The notes under the pieces were generated by a model. That model worked only from the letters and a program-made list of their open reading frames with translations, did no database searches and was not told the origin of the DNA. Below, piece by piece: positions 22,515-30,310 of a stretch of 61,234 nt of DNA (position 1 is its first letter; each line of letters opens with the position of its first letter). A program made the position numbers and the translations under genes. Source of the DNA: Pseudomonas fluorescens (lineage in GTDB: Bacteria > Pseudomonadota > Gammaproteobacteria > Pseudomonadales > Pseudomonadaceae); contig NZ_JAGGOG010000034.1 in assembly GCF_018614655.1 (NCBI RefSeq), forward strand, positions 1-61,234, read 5' to 3'.

Positions 22515-22802
22515 CTAAGGCTTGCTCAGTAACGCGACGATATATGCCTGATCCGCCAGTGTCATGACCCGCACAACCGGGCCAGGCACACCTGGGTCCA
22601 CAACATCACCAACTGCTACGACGCCACGACCAGAAACCTCCCAAAGCCGATCAGCCAACCAAATTTCTGGATAACCCTCATCATCAACCTTGAACACTGC
22701 TGCACCGTCTGTGGCTAGCAATTGAAGGTGAGCGGATGGCTTAAGCAAAACCTCTCCGACTGACACGGGTTCAAGTTTTAATGTACTTGCCGGTTTTGCC
22801 AT
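22515..22802 (-). CDS. Small beta-rich hypothetical protein
   Basis: The 95-residue product starts at 22802, fixed by AAAGGAG 8 bases upstream; longer readings exist. The pattern (AVFKVDDEGYPEIWLADRLW, GVVAVGDVVDPGVPGPVVRV) suggests a small beta-barrel. The function is unknown. Confidence 0.6.
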   Translation of the reverse strand: MAKPASTLKLEPVSVGEVLLKPSAHLQLLATDGAAVFKVDDEGYPEIWLADRLWEVSGRGVVAVGDVVDPGVPGPVVRVMTLADQAYIVALLSKP

Positions 22803-22839
22803 CACAGATTCTCCTTTCAACGATGCAGTCATTTTTCCC

Positions 22840-23046
22840 TCAACGTTTCGTTGATTGATCTTCACTGCCTGACAGGCGCTTGTCGCACCACAGATCCAGT
22901 CCACCGGCACGATGCACAATAGTCCCGTCCTCGATCCGCACCCAATGCTCGCGCAGCACTCGATATCGCTCAGCGTCACGGCGCAGCGCGTCCAGTTCGT
23001 TGTCTGCGGCCTCGATCAAGACGGCAGGGCTGTTGGTGTTTGTCAT
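22840..23046 (-). CDS. Small protein with AERYxxLR motif (paralogue of 21307-21525)
   Basis: The product has 68 residues from the ATG at 23046 (GAGG 8 bases upstream). It contains LDALRRDAERYRVLREHWVR and then TIVHRAGGLDLWCDKRL. It aligns along its length with the 21307-21525 product. The function is unknown. Confidence 0.65.
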   Translation of the reverse strand: MTNTNSPAVLIEAADNELDALRRDAERYRVLREHWVRIEDGTIVHRAGGLDLWCDKRLSGSEDQSTKR

Positions 23047-23056
23047 CGTTTTTTCC

Positions 23057-23455
23057 TCAACACTTGAGCGAGTCGTCATCGCGAAACAGGTGTTCCAACT
23101 CAAGAGGCCGGAACAACAACTCTAAATCTACATGACGCTCAATCTCGTCAGCGCAGAAACTCACCCGCATATGGGGTTTTCCAAGTTGCATGTCGAACAC
23201 AAGGAAATACCCGTTCTGGACCAAAACCTTGACGGCGTCTACCAATGCCGTTGAGGGCTCCTGATACCGCATATCGCCACCCAAGGGGGCATAGCCCTCT
23301 TCCCAGCCAATCCAAACGCTTTTGGCTCCCTGTGCCCGAGCTGCCGCGAATTTTGCGGAGACAGCATTGATGATTTCATCAGCGGTCTCAGGGCGTTTAC
23401 CTGTGAGGGGTAAGGCGGCTTCTCTAGCTGTCAGCATCATCGTCATATTTTTCAT
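23057..23455 (-). CDS. Hypothetical protein
   Basis: A 132-residue mixed alpha/beta protein. It contains TADEIINAVSAKFAAARAQG and KVLVQNGYFLVFDMQLGKPH. The start overlaps the upstream stop (ATGA), so it is coupled to the membrane protein before it. The family is not recognised. Confidence 0.65.
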   Translation of the reverse strand: MKNMTMMLTAREAALPLTGKRPETADEIINAVSAKFAAARAQGAKSVWIGWEEGYAPLGGDMRYQEPSTALVDAVKVLVQNGYFLVFDMQLGKPHMRVSFCADEIERHVDLELLFRPLELEHLFRDDDSLKC

Positions 23456-23712
23456 TGGTCCAGTCTCTTAATCTTGTTCTTAACCACCCCGTGGAAAAAA
23501 TGACAAATCCCCGCGATTGCTGCCATCAGCATGATGAGCGGTGCCCAGCCTTCGGCAATGGCTTTTTGGTCAACTGGTTGTTTGGCGGCCAAAGCCAACA
23601 TAACGATGGCCATCATCGCGAAAACAACTAGCACACCGCAAAAGAATGCAGACCTATAGGCTTTGCGTAACTGCGCCTCGACTTTCAGGAGATGGGCTTT
23701 TTCGTTGCTCAT
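23452..23712 (-). CDS. Small two-helix membrane protein
   Basis: The product has 86 residues, starting at 23712 behind AAGGA. Two transmembrane segments are visible (SAFFCGVLVVFAMMAIVML and PLIMLMAAIAGICHFFHGV) with a basic C-terminus. The function is unknown. It is one of five adjacent small membrane proteins. Confidence 0.65.
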   Translation of the reverse strand: MSNEKAHLLKVEAQLRKAYRSAFFCGVLVVFAMMAIVMLALAAKQPVDQKAIAEGWAPLIMLMAAIAGICHFFHGVVKNKIKRLDQ

Positions 23713-23743
23713 GGCTTCATCCTTTTTGGTGTAGTTTCCGCGA

Positions 23744-23929
23744 TCAGTTTTCAGGGTGTGAAGGGGGCAGGCTTGGAGCTTGAAGCGGCTGCACTGGCAG
23801 CACCTCATTGATGCTGTCAATCGCGATCCCCATTCCGTGATTAACTCCCGCCTGCCACACGGTGGCTAGAGCTAACCCGGCAAAAAAAACGATCGCATAA
23901 ATCTGAAATTTGCTGAGTTTTATATTCAC
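23744..23929 (-). CDS. Small single-span membrane protein
   Basis: The 61-residue product starts with a GTG at 23929, 6 bases after AGGA. One transmembrane helix (IYAIVFFAGLALATVWQAG) is followed by a proline-rich, probably periplasmic tail. The function is unknown. Confidence 0.6.
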   Translation of the reverse strand: MNIKLSKFQIYAIVFFAGLALATVWQAGVNHGMGIAIDSINEVLPVQPLQAPSLPPSHPEN

Positions 23930-23956
23930 AATTTTTCCTATGCTTGGAAGTGGTAA

Positions 23957-24190
23957 CTACCAATCCCTTTTCTTGGCGGCTCTAAGCTCATGCAACCCGA
24001 CCAACGTTGCCGCTAAACCGAAGCCTCCAACCGGCACCAGAAGCGCGCAGAACTCGCTGCGCAGATCAGGCCCCTCGAATGGATAAACCCATATCGCAAG
24101 CGCGCCCGCCAAGGCGATGAGCAGGTTTGCTAGCCCACCCCAGACCCACACCAAGTTTGTGCGCCGAGCAACCCTCTGAAGTTCGGTCAT
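23957..24190 (-). CDS. Small two-helix membrane protein
   Basis: The product has 77 residues from the ATG at 24190 (AGGGA 8 bases upstream). Transmembrane segments are WVWGGLANLLIALAGALAIW and CALLVPVGGFGLAATLVGL. It ends in a basic tail. The function is unknown. Confidence 0.62.
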   Translation of the reverse strand: MTELQRVARRTNLVWVWGGLANLLIALAGALAIWVYPFEGPDLRSEFCALLVPVGGFGLAATLVGLHELRAAKKRDW

Positions 24191-24201
24191 GCTGTTTTCC
24201 C

Positions 24202-24384
24202 TTAACGTTTCTTCTGAGCGCGATGACTCCGCCACGTCGTAACCATCACGATGATCAGAGGAGCAATCAAACACCCCAACATCCCTAGACCGCTAGGTCT
24301 TATGCCGAACAGCAGATAGGCCAATAGAAGGCCACCCAAACTGATGTTGACTATGTAGATCCCGTTTCGTAGGAGTGGATTCAT
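24202..24384 (-). CDS. Small two-helix membrane protein
   Basis: The 60-residue product starts at 24384 behind AGGAAAAA. Two hydrophobic segments (YIVNISLGGLLLAYLLFGI and GMLGCLIAPLIIVMVTTW) are followed by a basic end RSHRAQKKR, which suggests an N-in, C-in hairpin. The function is unknown. Confidence 0.62.
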   Translation of the reverse strand: MNPLLRNGIYIVNISLGGLLLAYLLFGIRPSGLGMLGCLIAPLIIVMVTTWRSHRAQKKR

Positions 24385-24396
24385 CGCTGCTTTTTC

Positions 24397-24567
24397 CTAC
24401 GCCGCTGGCTTGGCGAAAGCGCTTACAGCGTTTGCAATACCCATCAGGCCGCACCCGATAAAAGCACCGGCAGCGGCGACGGTCGCGGAGTTCAGAACAG
24501 CCAGTGTAAAACCGAGACCAAACAAGGCAGCGGCGCCGTAAACGTAAAAATGTTTTGGAGCGTTCAT
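24397..24567 (-). CDS. Small hydrophobic membrane protein
   Basis: The product has 56 residues, starting at 24567 behind AGGAAAAA. It is almost entirely hydrophobic and rich in Ala and Gly (YGAAALFGLGFTLAVLNSAT, AAAGAFIGCGLMGIANAVSA), forming two helices. The function is unknown; holin-like or small stress proteins look similar in composition. Confidence 0.6.
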   Translation of the reverse strand: MNAPKHFYVYGAAALFGLGFTLAVLNSATVAAAGAFIGCGLMGIANAVSAFAKPAA

Positions 24568-24587
24568 AACTATTTTTCCTACGTCGA

Positions 24588-24869
24588 TCAAGGTTTGGCG
24601 CGGACCACAGATAACTGGAGTCCCTGCCACTGTTCGTCAGCGCTCTGGATGACCTTCAAAAAAGCAGCGTCCTGAACGTCATTCCCATGAACCTGCCAAC
24701 TGCAATCCTGGCATTCCAACCCACAGCGACCATCGCTCTGCTGGTTATCTCGGACCTCACGCTTGCTGAGCTGGCCGGTGCGGGATACGTGAAAGCTGAT
24801 GTCCGCATCAATATCGATCCAGACCTTGAGCGGGCCTCTGCACTCGGGGCATTCGATTCTCTGTGCCAT
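24588..24869 (-). CDS. Zinc-ribbon hypothetical protein
   Basis: The product has 93 residues with CPECRGPL at the start and CGLECQDCSW in the middle, two Cys pairs for zinc. It starts at 24869 behind AGGAAATCG and lies 10 bases after the HEPN-like gene. The function is unknown. Confidence 0.65.
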   Translation of the reverse strand: MAQRIECPECRGPLKVWIDIDADISFHVSRTGQLSKREVRDNQQSDGRCGLECQDCSWQVHGNDVQDAAFLKVIQSADEQWQGLQLSVVRAKP

Positions 24870-24879
24870 TTTCGATTTC

Positions 24880-25422
24880 CTAGATATCAGCCGCAGTGTC
24901 AGTGTTTCCTTCGGTTACCCGCACAGGTTTGCCAACTTCGCGCTCGATTGCGGTCAAATGGACCTTTTGACGATCAACAATGTGAAGCTCAACCAACCGG
25001 ATCAGCTCGCGCAGCTCGTAAAGGCGATCAAATGGAAAGGAGATTCCGTACTGCAGATGAAGCACAAGCTCCTCTGGAGATTCCGCCTCATGAACTGACA
25101 CCGTCTCAAACTCGTTTTCGCTATTGTGCGCCACGTAGTTATGGCGCAAATCCATGATGATGCTGTGTTTCTTAAGATAGGCATCCTCAGATTTGAATAC
25201 CGAAGAAGCTTCAAGCCGAATGCGACCATCCCCAGCTCTCACGAAACATTTCGCATACGAATTGAGCGCGCTTTTGAAGTGTCCTAAAAACTCTAGGATC
25301 TGAGGGTAAGAATGCCAGAGGTGAGGATGGCCAAGCTCTTCTGCTCTCCCGATGTAATAGCTGGCTTCGTGAATCTGCCGCATCAAATGAATGTGGCCCT
25401 TGTAGCTGCTCAGTGCACTCAT
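24880..25422 (-). CDS. Helical protein with HEPN-like R-x5-H motif
   Basis: A 180-residue, mostly helical protein that starts at 25422 (AGGGG 6 bases upstream). The segment IIMDLRHNYVAHNSENEFE contains RHNYVAH, which fits the Rx4-6H active-site pattern of HEPN RNases used in many defence and toxin systems. The Arg is preceded by a polar residue, as in the family. The rest shows no family I can name. It heads the cluster of small membrane and zinc-ribbon proteins downstream. Assignment to HEPN is tentative; a chance match of a short motif is possible. Confidence 0.5.
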   Translation of the reverse strand: MSALSSYKGHIHLMRQIHEASYYIGRAEELGHPHLWHSYPQILEFLGHFKSALNSYAKCFVRAGDGRIRLEASSVFKSEDAYLKKHSIIMDLRHNYVAHNSENEFETVSVHEAESPEELVLHLQYGISFPFDRLYELRELIRLVELHIVDRQKVHLTAIEREVGKPVRVTEGNTDTAADI

Positions 25423-25452
25423 AGCGCCCCCTTTTTCCGTGAAGTTGGTGGG

Positions 25453-25725
25453 TTACTCGGCGACAGCCCAGTCGCTGGGCTCGCCCAGTTCAAGACTGAT
25501 CATGGATTCGAGCAGGCGGCCCAAGCGCGCCTCCGCCTCATCATGGGCCTTGCTCAGCGTCTCCCAGCCGGGCCCACCCGGCGCGTGGGCGAACATCGCA
25601 TGCTTGGCCTGGCGCAACTCGTTCAACGCCTCCAAGTAGGTGCCCTGCAGCGTCACGGTCAGCGGATCGGTGAGCAACGCCGGGGGCTCGGCGCGGATGT
25701 ACTTACGCGGGGCTGTGGCGGTCAT
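25453..25725 (-). CDS. Small hypothetical protein
   Basis: The 90-residue product starts at 25725 behind AAGGAG. It is predicted helical (YLEALNELRQAKHAMFAHAP, HDEAEARLGRLLESMI). It lies 30 bases upstream of the HEPN-like gene and probably shares its transcript. The function is unknown. Confidence 0.62.
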   Translation of the reverse strand: MTATAPRKYIRAEPPALLTDPLTVTLQGTYLEALNELRQAKHAMFAHAPGGPGWETLSKAHDEAEARLGRLLESMISLELGEPSDWAVAE

Positions 25726-25856
25726 GGGTGGGGCTCCTTGCGAATCTTGAAGGGGGTGGGTTCTACTGCATAAATTTACATCTAAGAAATGGTCATGCTG
25801 ACTGCCTCGGCCCAGCGCATGGCTGGGCTTGAGCTTTAATGTACCTGGTCGAATTC

Positions 25857-26165
25857 CTAGCTGCGGGCAGGGTAAGCGTATAGATCGGCGGCGGAACCAC
25901 CCGGCAGAGGAACCACCAGATCGACGGGTGTTTTTTCAACATCACCGAGACAAACCTTGCGGTTAATCTTGATGGACAGATCAGCGCCCGATGCGGGAAC
26001 AACCTTCCCGTAGAAGCGGCAATCCCCAATCAATTCTTGGAGTGCGATACGATCCCCGACCGATGGGTTGAGGTTATCGTTAAGCATCCGCAAGGCCATA
26101 CCGTCAGCACATTGAGCGACATTCGCGGCCATCAAGAGCGCTGCTGCGACGATGATTTTTTTCAT
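25857..26165 (-). CDS. Small secreted (periplasmic) protein
   Basis: The product has 102 residues from the ATG at 26165 (GGA 8 bases upstream). Residues 1-19 form a Sec signal peptide (KKIIVAAALLMAANVAQCA). The mature part has two Cys (GDCRFYGKVV, RKVCLGDVEK) likely to form a disulfide, and is beta-rich. It is the only gene under the palindrome-overlapped promoter at 26213-26241. The function is unknown. Confidence 0.7.
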   Translation of the reverse strand: MKKIIVAAALLMAANVAQCADGMALRMLNDNLNPSVGDRIALQELIGDCRFYGKVVPASGADLSIKINRKVCLGDVEKTPVDLVVPLPGGSAADLYAYPARS

Positions 26166-26212
26166 AGTGACTTCCATTTCCTGAGTTCTCAGTGATTCGT
26201 TTCAATTAGAAA

Positions 26213-26264
26213 ATATTAGCCTATAGGCTAATTATTTACAATTTTTATTTGCCTATAGCCTAAC
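26213..26264 (-). promoter_or_regulatory. Repressible promoter with two operator copies
   Basis: On the minus strand TTGTAA (26241-26236) and TAATAT (26218-26213) are 17 bases apart. The spacer and -10 are covered by an exact 18-bp palindrome (26215-26232, core TTAGCCTATAGGCTAA). A second copy with two mismatches lies upstream at 26249-26264. This is the layout of a repressed promoter. The small HTH protein encoded at 26260-26445 is the obvious candidate regulator. Confidence 0.72.
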
Positions 26265-26445
26265 TATTATGTTCTGGAAGCCCCCTAACAGCGTCGTCCC
26301 AATGCGCAGGGCGCTCAGGATCATTAACGATTTTGCTCAAGGAAACAGGGTGTTTTCCCCAGTGCGCCGCGAGGTCTTTCCCGCTCCAGCCCCGGCGCCG
26401 GTATTCCGCCTTGAATTCTTCCGGGGTCAAACGCTGAACCAACAT
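26260..26445 (-). CDS. Small HTH regulator
   Basis: A 61-residue protein that is essentially one helix-turn-helix domain (FKAEYRRRGWSGKDLAAHWG, then HPVSLSKIVNDPER), in the style of XRE/Cro or phage regulatory proteins. The ATG at 26445 shares a base with the upstream stop (TGATG), with GGAG 8 bases before it. Its stop region overlaps the distal operator copy. It probably represses the promoter at 26213-26241. Confidence 0.75.
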   Translation of the reverse strand: MLVQRLTPEEFKAEYRRRGWSGKDLAAHWGKHPVSLSKIVNDPERPAHWDDAVRGLPEHNS

Positions 26446-27107
26446 CAAATAATTCTCCGAACTATATCGCCCAACCGCGCAGGATCACCCGCGCAGAGCT
26501 TTTTGACTGCCTCTAGGCTCTCGATGCCCAAAATCTCGCTGATGTGTCTCAAGTCGATGCCGCGCCGCTTGAGCTTGACCGCAAGCGTCCGCCGCCCTGA
26601 CTGCGCACTGGCACCCTCGATCCCGGCAAGGCCGAACAACCGCGTGTACAACCGACTTAGCTGGTTCGCGCTGTAGTAAATCTTGCCGTCTCGACGCTGC
26701 GCGCTGATTTTCAATCCTTCGCCAGTTCGACCAGAGACAAACAACGGCGAGTCAGGATCAAGACTACGAAAGGCCATCGCCCTGGTTGAAACGCCATGAC
26801 CGCGTGCAAGGCGTTCTGCCAGGTGCGCATCTATGGCGTTGGTCAGTTTCTTGCTGGTCCAGCACAGCGGCCTGGAGCGATGGTTGTAAGCAATATCTGC
26901 GCGTACCTGGGAGTCGATCAACACAGCCCCCGATTCCGTCAGGTAGTCGCTCACACGCAAGCGGCAAATCTCTGTCACGGTCATGCCGGTGCCAAAGCAG
27001 GTAAGCAGCAGAGCAGCGTCCCGGCCACCGTTCTCCGGGCTGCTCACTTTCGCAACCCGAACAGCATGCTCAAGCTGCTCGTCTTCAATAACAATCGCTT
27101 TGGGCAT
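26445..27107 (-). CDS. Tyrosine-recombinase-like protein lacking catalytic residues
   Basis: The 220-residue product matches the catalytic-domain fold of phage integrases (LLLTCFGTGMTVTEICRLRV; YSANQLSRLYTRLFGLAGI; RRTLAVKLKRRGIDLRHISE). The first catalytic Arg is replaced (GMTVTE in place of GLRxxE). The HxxR box reads SGRR, and the late His and the Tyr nucleophile are not seen (LGIESLEAVKKLCAG). It also lacks the N-terminal core-binding domain. It is more likely a DNA-binding or decayed derivative than an active recombinase. It is joined to a downstream HTH gene. Confidence 0.7.
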   Translation of the reverse strand: MPKAIVIEDEQLEHAVRVAKVSSPENGGRDAALLLTCFGTGMTVTEICRLRVSDYLTESGAVLIDSQVRADIAYNHRSRPLCWTSKKLTNAIDAHLAERLARGHGVSTRAMAFRSLDPDSPLFVSGRTGEGLKISAQRRDGKIYYSANQLSRLYTRLFGLAGIEGASAQSGRRTLAVKLKRRGIDLRHISEILGIESLEAVKKLCAGDPARLGDIVRRII

Positions 27108-27154
27108 TATTCACTCTAGATGCTGATTAACCTTCAATCCTGACAGTGTATGGC

Positions 27155-27184
27155 AAGAAAAAGGCCGAGGATAGCCCCGGCCTT
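27155..27184 (-). terminator. Intrinsic terminator of the 27211-27573 transcript
   Basis: On the minus strand AAGGCCG/CGGCCTT forms a stem followed by TTTTTCTTG. It separates the 27211-28058 genes from the integrase-like gene. Confidence 0.7.
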
Positions 27185-27210
27185 ATGGCGTTTCTGCTGT
27201 TCACGGAAAA

Positions 27211-27573
27211 TTAGATGGGCAGGCCATCCACACGGTCGTACTGCACAGCGCCGTCGTCGTGAACGGCAAGATTGAACGTCCGGTTCAGCAGCACCTCATC
27301 TCTGGTGCCCATGCAGCTCTCGACCACCACGACAGCCAGTGCAAACTCGATCACAGCCTTATCGATCTGATCTTCTGTGCCGCGCTCTTTGACCATCTTG
27401 ACCAACTCGCCGCCGAAAAAGGGAATGGCCCCCTGGGCGAATTCCAGGCCCTTCTCCATAACAGCGGGTTTACGCGCTGCCGCCAGTTTGAGAATGTACT
27501 CGCCTGGCAGCTCTCTGGTACCGGTGAACCATGCCTTTCGATCCTTATCCAGCAGCTCGATGTTGCAGTGCAT
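27211..27573 (-). CDS. Hypothetical protein
   Basis: The 120-residue product starts at 27573 behind AGGAG. It contains a hydrophobic helix (DKAVIEFALAVVVVESCMG) and the segment GLEFAQGAIPFFGGELVKMV. There is no signal peptide. It is followed by a terminator. The family is not recognised. Confidence 0.65.
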   Translation of the reverse strand: MHCNIELLDKDRKAWFTGTRELPGEYILKLAAARKPAVMEKGLEFAQGAIPFFGGELVKMVKERGTEDQIDKAVIEFALAVVVVESCMGTRDEVLLNRTFNLAVHDDGAVQYDRVDGLPI

Positions 27574-27632
27574 AAATTGCTCCTGTGGTTTAAATCCAAC
27601 GTCCGTTCGAACAATGAGTGACCGGTTACGGC

Positions 27633-28058
27633 CTAATAGTTACTGCGCCTCCACGTCCAGTACGCAAGCGCATAGCCGCCTATAAGCAATACAGCAATTC
27701 CTCCCCAGTGCATGTAACCGGTAGCCCACCATTCAACGTCTTGCTGCTCGATCGGCAACCCAGGGAAATAAAGCGACTTCACCCCCCAATACTGCATCGC
27801 GGGCCACATCCCGCTCCACAGAGTGGCTAAGGCCGGCGGTAGCAGCGCCCTGAACCCAAACAGGCCGTCAGTCAGTTCACTCCATACCGCATAACCGATG
27901 AGTCCTAGGCACAACACGATACTGAATAGCAGCCGTCCACCCGCTGTAACATCCACACCTACCTGGTCGGCAAACGCTTCGGCCGCCATATAGCCAATCA
28001 ACGCAACAGCAACGGCAAACGCAAGAACTTCAGCAACACGATTTTGATTACGATCCAT
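27633..28058 (-). CDS. Multi-span membrane protein
   Basis: A 141-residue protein that starts at 28058 behind GAGGA. Likely transmembrane helices are LAFAVAVALIGYMAAEAF, LLFSIVLCLGLIGYAVW, ALATLWSGMWPAMQYWGV and MHWGGIAVLLIGGYALAYW. The C-terminus is basic. The function is unknown. Confidence 0.68.
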   Translation of the reverse strand: MDRNQNRVAEVLAFAVAVALIGYMAAEAFADQVGVDVTAGGRLLFSIVLCLGLIGYAVWSELTDGLFGFRALLPPALATLWSGMWPAMQYWGVKSLYFPGLPIEQQDVEWWATGYMHWGGIAVLLIGGYALAYWTWRRSNY

Positions 28059-28094
28059 GAGATATCCTCGTTGACGACATAGGCGCCGCCCCGG

Positions 28095-28292
28095 TTAGGC
28101 TTTGGCCTGCAGTTCTTTTTCAATGTCGGCCAGGTCTTGTGCGAAAGCCTGATCGAGCAGGCTGGGCTTCTTTTTCCACGGTTTTTGTTCAGGTTCCGGT
28201 TCTGCAGCATAAAGCGTTATTGCATCGGGATTAGCCTGCAGATGCTGCTCAAACTGCTCCTGCAGCTGGTGTCGCAGTTCTTCTTTGGTCAT
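28095..28292 (-). CDS. Small charged hypothetical protein
   Basis: The product has 65 residues, highly charged and helical at both ends (KEELRHQLQEQFEQHLQA and FAQDLADIEKELQAKA) with a proline-rich centre. It lies 51 bases after the SRAP gene, possibly the last gene of the SOS operon. The ribosome-binding site is moderate (GAGAG). The function is unknown. Confidence 0.58.
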   Translation of the reverse strand: MTKEELRHQLQEQFEQHLQANPDAITLYAAEPEPEQKPWKKKPSLLDQAFAQDLADIEKELQAKA

Positions 28293-28343
28293 TCAACCGC
28301 TCTCGTTTTCACCAATTCAGGCCATGTTGTGTGGTGGCCAGGA

Positions 28344-28985
28344 CTACATTGCGACTGCCATGCGGTCGGCTGGGTACTGACGCATGAACTCCATGCTATC
28401 GCTGGCCGAGGCTTTCAACCAATCGGCATACAGCCCCTTGGGCAGGATAACCACCATGCGCTTTTCATCTTCGGGTTTATGGTAGTTGCGCATGAAAAGA
28501 TGGTCATCGGCATTGATCGTGAGCATAGTGAAACTGTGCAGGATCATATCGGTACCAGGTTCGTGCCACTTCTCCCACAGGCCCGCGATTCCCATCAATT
28601 CTCCATCAGACCTAACTATACGCGTGGGAATGGATTTTCCCGTTCGCCAGTCAGGCTCATAGATCGCTGCTGCAGGAATAATGCAATGGTGGGACTGACG
28701 CCAAGCGGTGCGAAAAGACGGCTTAGCACTCGCGGTCTCCGATCGGCAATTGTAGGTTTTCCGTGCGATTTTGGTGTCTTTGCTCCAGGAAGGGACCAGG
28801 CCGAACGAACCAGCCAGTACTTCATACGGCGCCGGCGACTCTGCCTCGACGTCGCCGTGTTCCGCGCTGCGGATGAAGGGCCCGATGTAGCCTGGCCACA
28901 GATCCAGCTTGCCCTGTTCATAAGGTTCAACGCCGAAGGTGTCAGCTACCCGCTGCGGCGCCGGTGCTTCGTAATGACTGCACAT
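28344..28985 (-). CDS. SRAP/YedK-family abasic-site protein (HMCES-like)
   Basis: A 213-residue SOS response-associated peptidase-type protein. Family proteins trap abasic sites in single-stranded DNA through Cys2, which is present after Met1 removal (MCSHYEAP). The other active-site residues are visible: YNCRSET, the Glu in PAAAIYEP and the His in RNYHKPEDEKRM. It starts 26 bases after the rulB stop and is almost certainly co-transcribed from the LexA-controlled promoter. It would protect single-stranded intermediates alongside the error-prone polymerase. Confidence 0.95.
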   Translation of the reverse strand: MCSHYEAPAPQRVADTFGVEPYEQGKLDLWPGYIGPFIRSAEHGDVEAESPAPYEVLAGSFGLVPSWSKDTKIARKTYNCRSETASAKPSFRTAWRQSHHCIIPAAAIYEPDWRTGKSIPTRIVRSDGELMGIAGLWEKWHEPGTDMILHSFTMLTINADDHLFMRNYHKPEDEKRMVVILPKGLYADWLKASASDSMEFMRQYPADRMAVAM

Positions 28986-29011
28986 TTTGAAACTCCCTCA
29001 ATTCTGACGCC

Positions 29012-30310
29012 TCAATTGGCATTCACCGTCCAGAGCTGATCGAGCCTGGTGGTGTAGTTCGGGCTCATCAACTCACGACGCATCGCCCAGGCCGGCGCCG
29101 CCGGCACCGCTGCCGCGCGCAGCGTTCCACGGCCCCACCGGCTGTTGATTTCGTCGAGAACGTTCATCACCTTGTCCGCTGCAGCTGGTTGCGTGTGCGC
29201 GAACAGGTCGTCGGTGAATTCACCTGGTTGACGAAGGTCCATCAACAAAACCTCAGCCTTGCTGTATCGGAACCCAGGACGGAACAGGCGTTCCACCGCC
29301 TGCGTCGCGGCCTTGGTGATCAATCGCACGTCATTGGTGGGGTAAGGCAGTTCAACCAACACGCCGTTAGCGTAACGGGCTTCGTCGGGGTTAAACATGC
29401 CGGTGCGAATGCTGACGCGGATCTTCTTGCACAGCGAATGCTGGGCCCTGAGCTTTTCCGACGCACGCTGCGCGTAGGTGGCCACCGCCTCTTTGATCGG
29501 CTCGATCGTCTCCAGGCGCATGCCGAACATTCTGCTGCAGCAGATCTCCTGCTTGGCCGGTGCCGCCTCTTCCAGGGCCAGGCACGAAGTGCCGGCGAGC
29601 TCGCGCACGGTTTTCTCCAGGACGACGCTGAATTTGCGACCGAGCAAGAGCGGATCCGCCTTGGCCAAGTCCATGGCCGTGCGGATGCCCAAGGCCTGCA
29701 TGTGCGATGTCATGCGTCGACCGATGCCCCACACCTCTTCCACGGCGGTATTGCGCAACACCCAGTCGCGCTTGAACGGATCGCACAGATCCACGACACC
29801 GCCGGTTTGCGCCTGCAGGCGTTTTGCCGTGTGGTTGGCCAGTTTTGCCAGGGTTTTGGTGTGGGCAATGCCTATGCCTACCGGGATACCGGTGTGTTTT
29901 AGGACTTTGGCACGGATCTTTCGGCCAAAATCTGTAAGGTCGCCGGGCATGCCGTAGAGGTCACAAAATATTTCGTCGATGGAATAAACTTCACTTTCGC
30001 AAACCATTGATTCTATTAGTGTCATGACTCTTTCGGACATTTGCCCGTACAGCGCGTAGTTGCTGCTGAAGGCCACGATGCCGTGCCGGCGCAGCGTGTC
30101 TTTGATCTGGAAATAGGGCGCGCCCATTTTGACGAAAGGTTTGGCGTCATAACTGCGGGCAATCACGCATCCGTCGTTGTTGCTCAACACCACGATCGGC
30201 GTGCTGGCCAGGTCCGGACGGAAGACACGCTCGCAACTGGCGTAGAAACTGTTGCAATCGGCCAGCGCGAAAACGGGTAAGCCGGGTGCAAGGCCGGATC
30301 TAGCGTTCAT
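29012..30310 (-). CDS. rulB: UmuC/RulB Y-family DNA polymerase
   Basis: The catalytic subunit of a plasmid Pol V-like translesion polymerase, 432 residues from the ATG at 30310. Y-family motifs are ALADCNSFYASCERVF (metal-binding Asp), LSNNDGCVIARS and YSIDEIFCDL (catalytic Asp-Glu), followed by helix-hairpin-helix EVWGIGRRM and a little-finger domain. The frame is intact; in many P. syringae plasmids rulB is interrupted by inserted elements. It overlaps rulA by 11 bases. It provides UV tolerance and SOS mutagenesis. Confidence 0.95.
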   Translation of the reverse strand: MNARSGLAPGLPVFALADCNSFYASCERVFRPDLASTPIVVLSNNDGCVIARSYDAKPFVKMGAPYFQIKDTLRRHGIVAFSSNYALYGQMSERVMTLIESMVCESEVYSIDEIFCDLYGMPGDLTDFGRKIRAKVLKHTGIPVGIGIAHTKTLAKLANHTAKRLQAQTGGVVDLCDPFKRDWVLRNTAVEEVWGIGRRMTSHMQALGIRTAMDLAKADPLLLGRKFSVVLEKTVRELAGTSCLALEEAAPAKQEICCSRMFGMRLETIEPIKEAVATYAQRASEKLRAQHSLCKKIRVSIRTGMFNPDEARYANGVLVELPYPTNDVRLITKAATQAVERLFRPGFRYSKAEVLLMDLRQPGEFTDDLFAHTQPAAADKVMNVLDEINSRWGRGTLRAAAVPAAPAWAMRRELMSPNYTTRLDQLWTVNAN

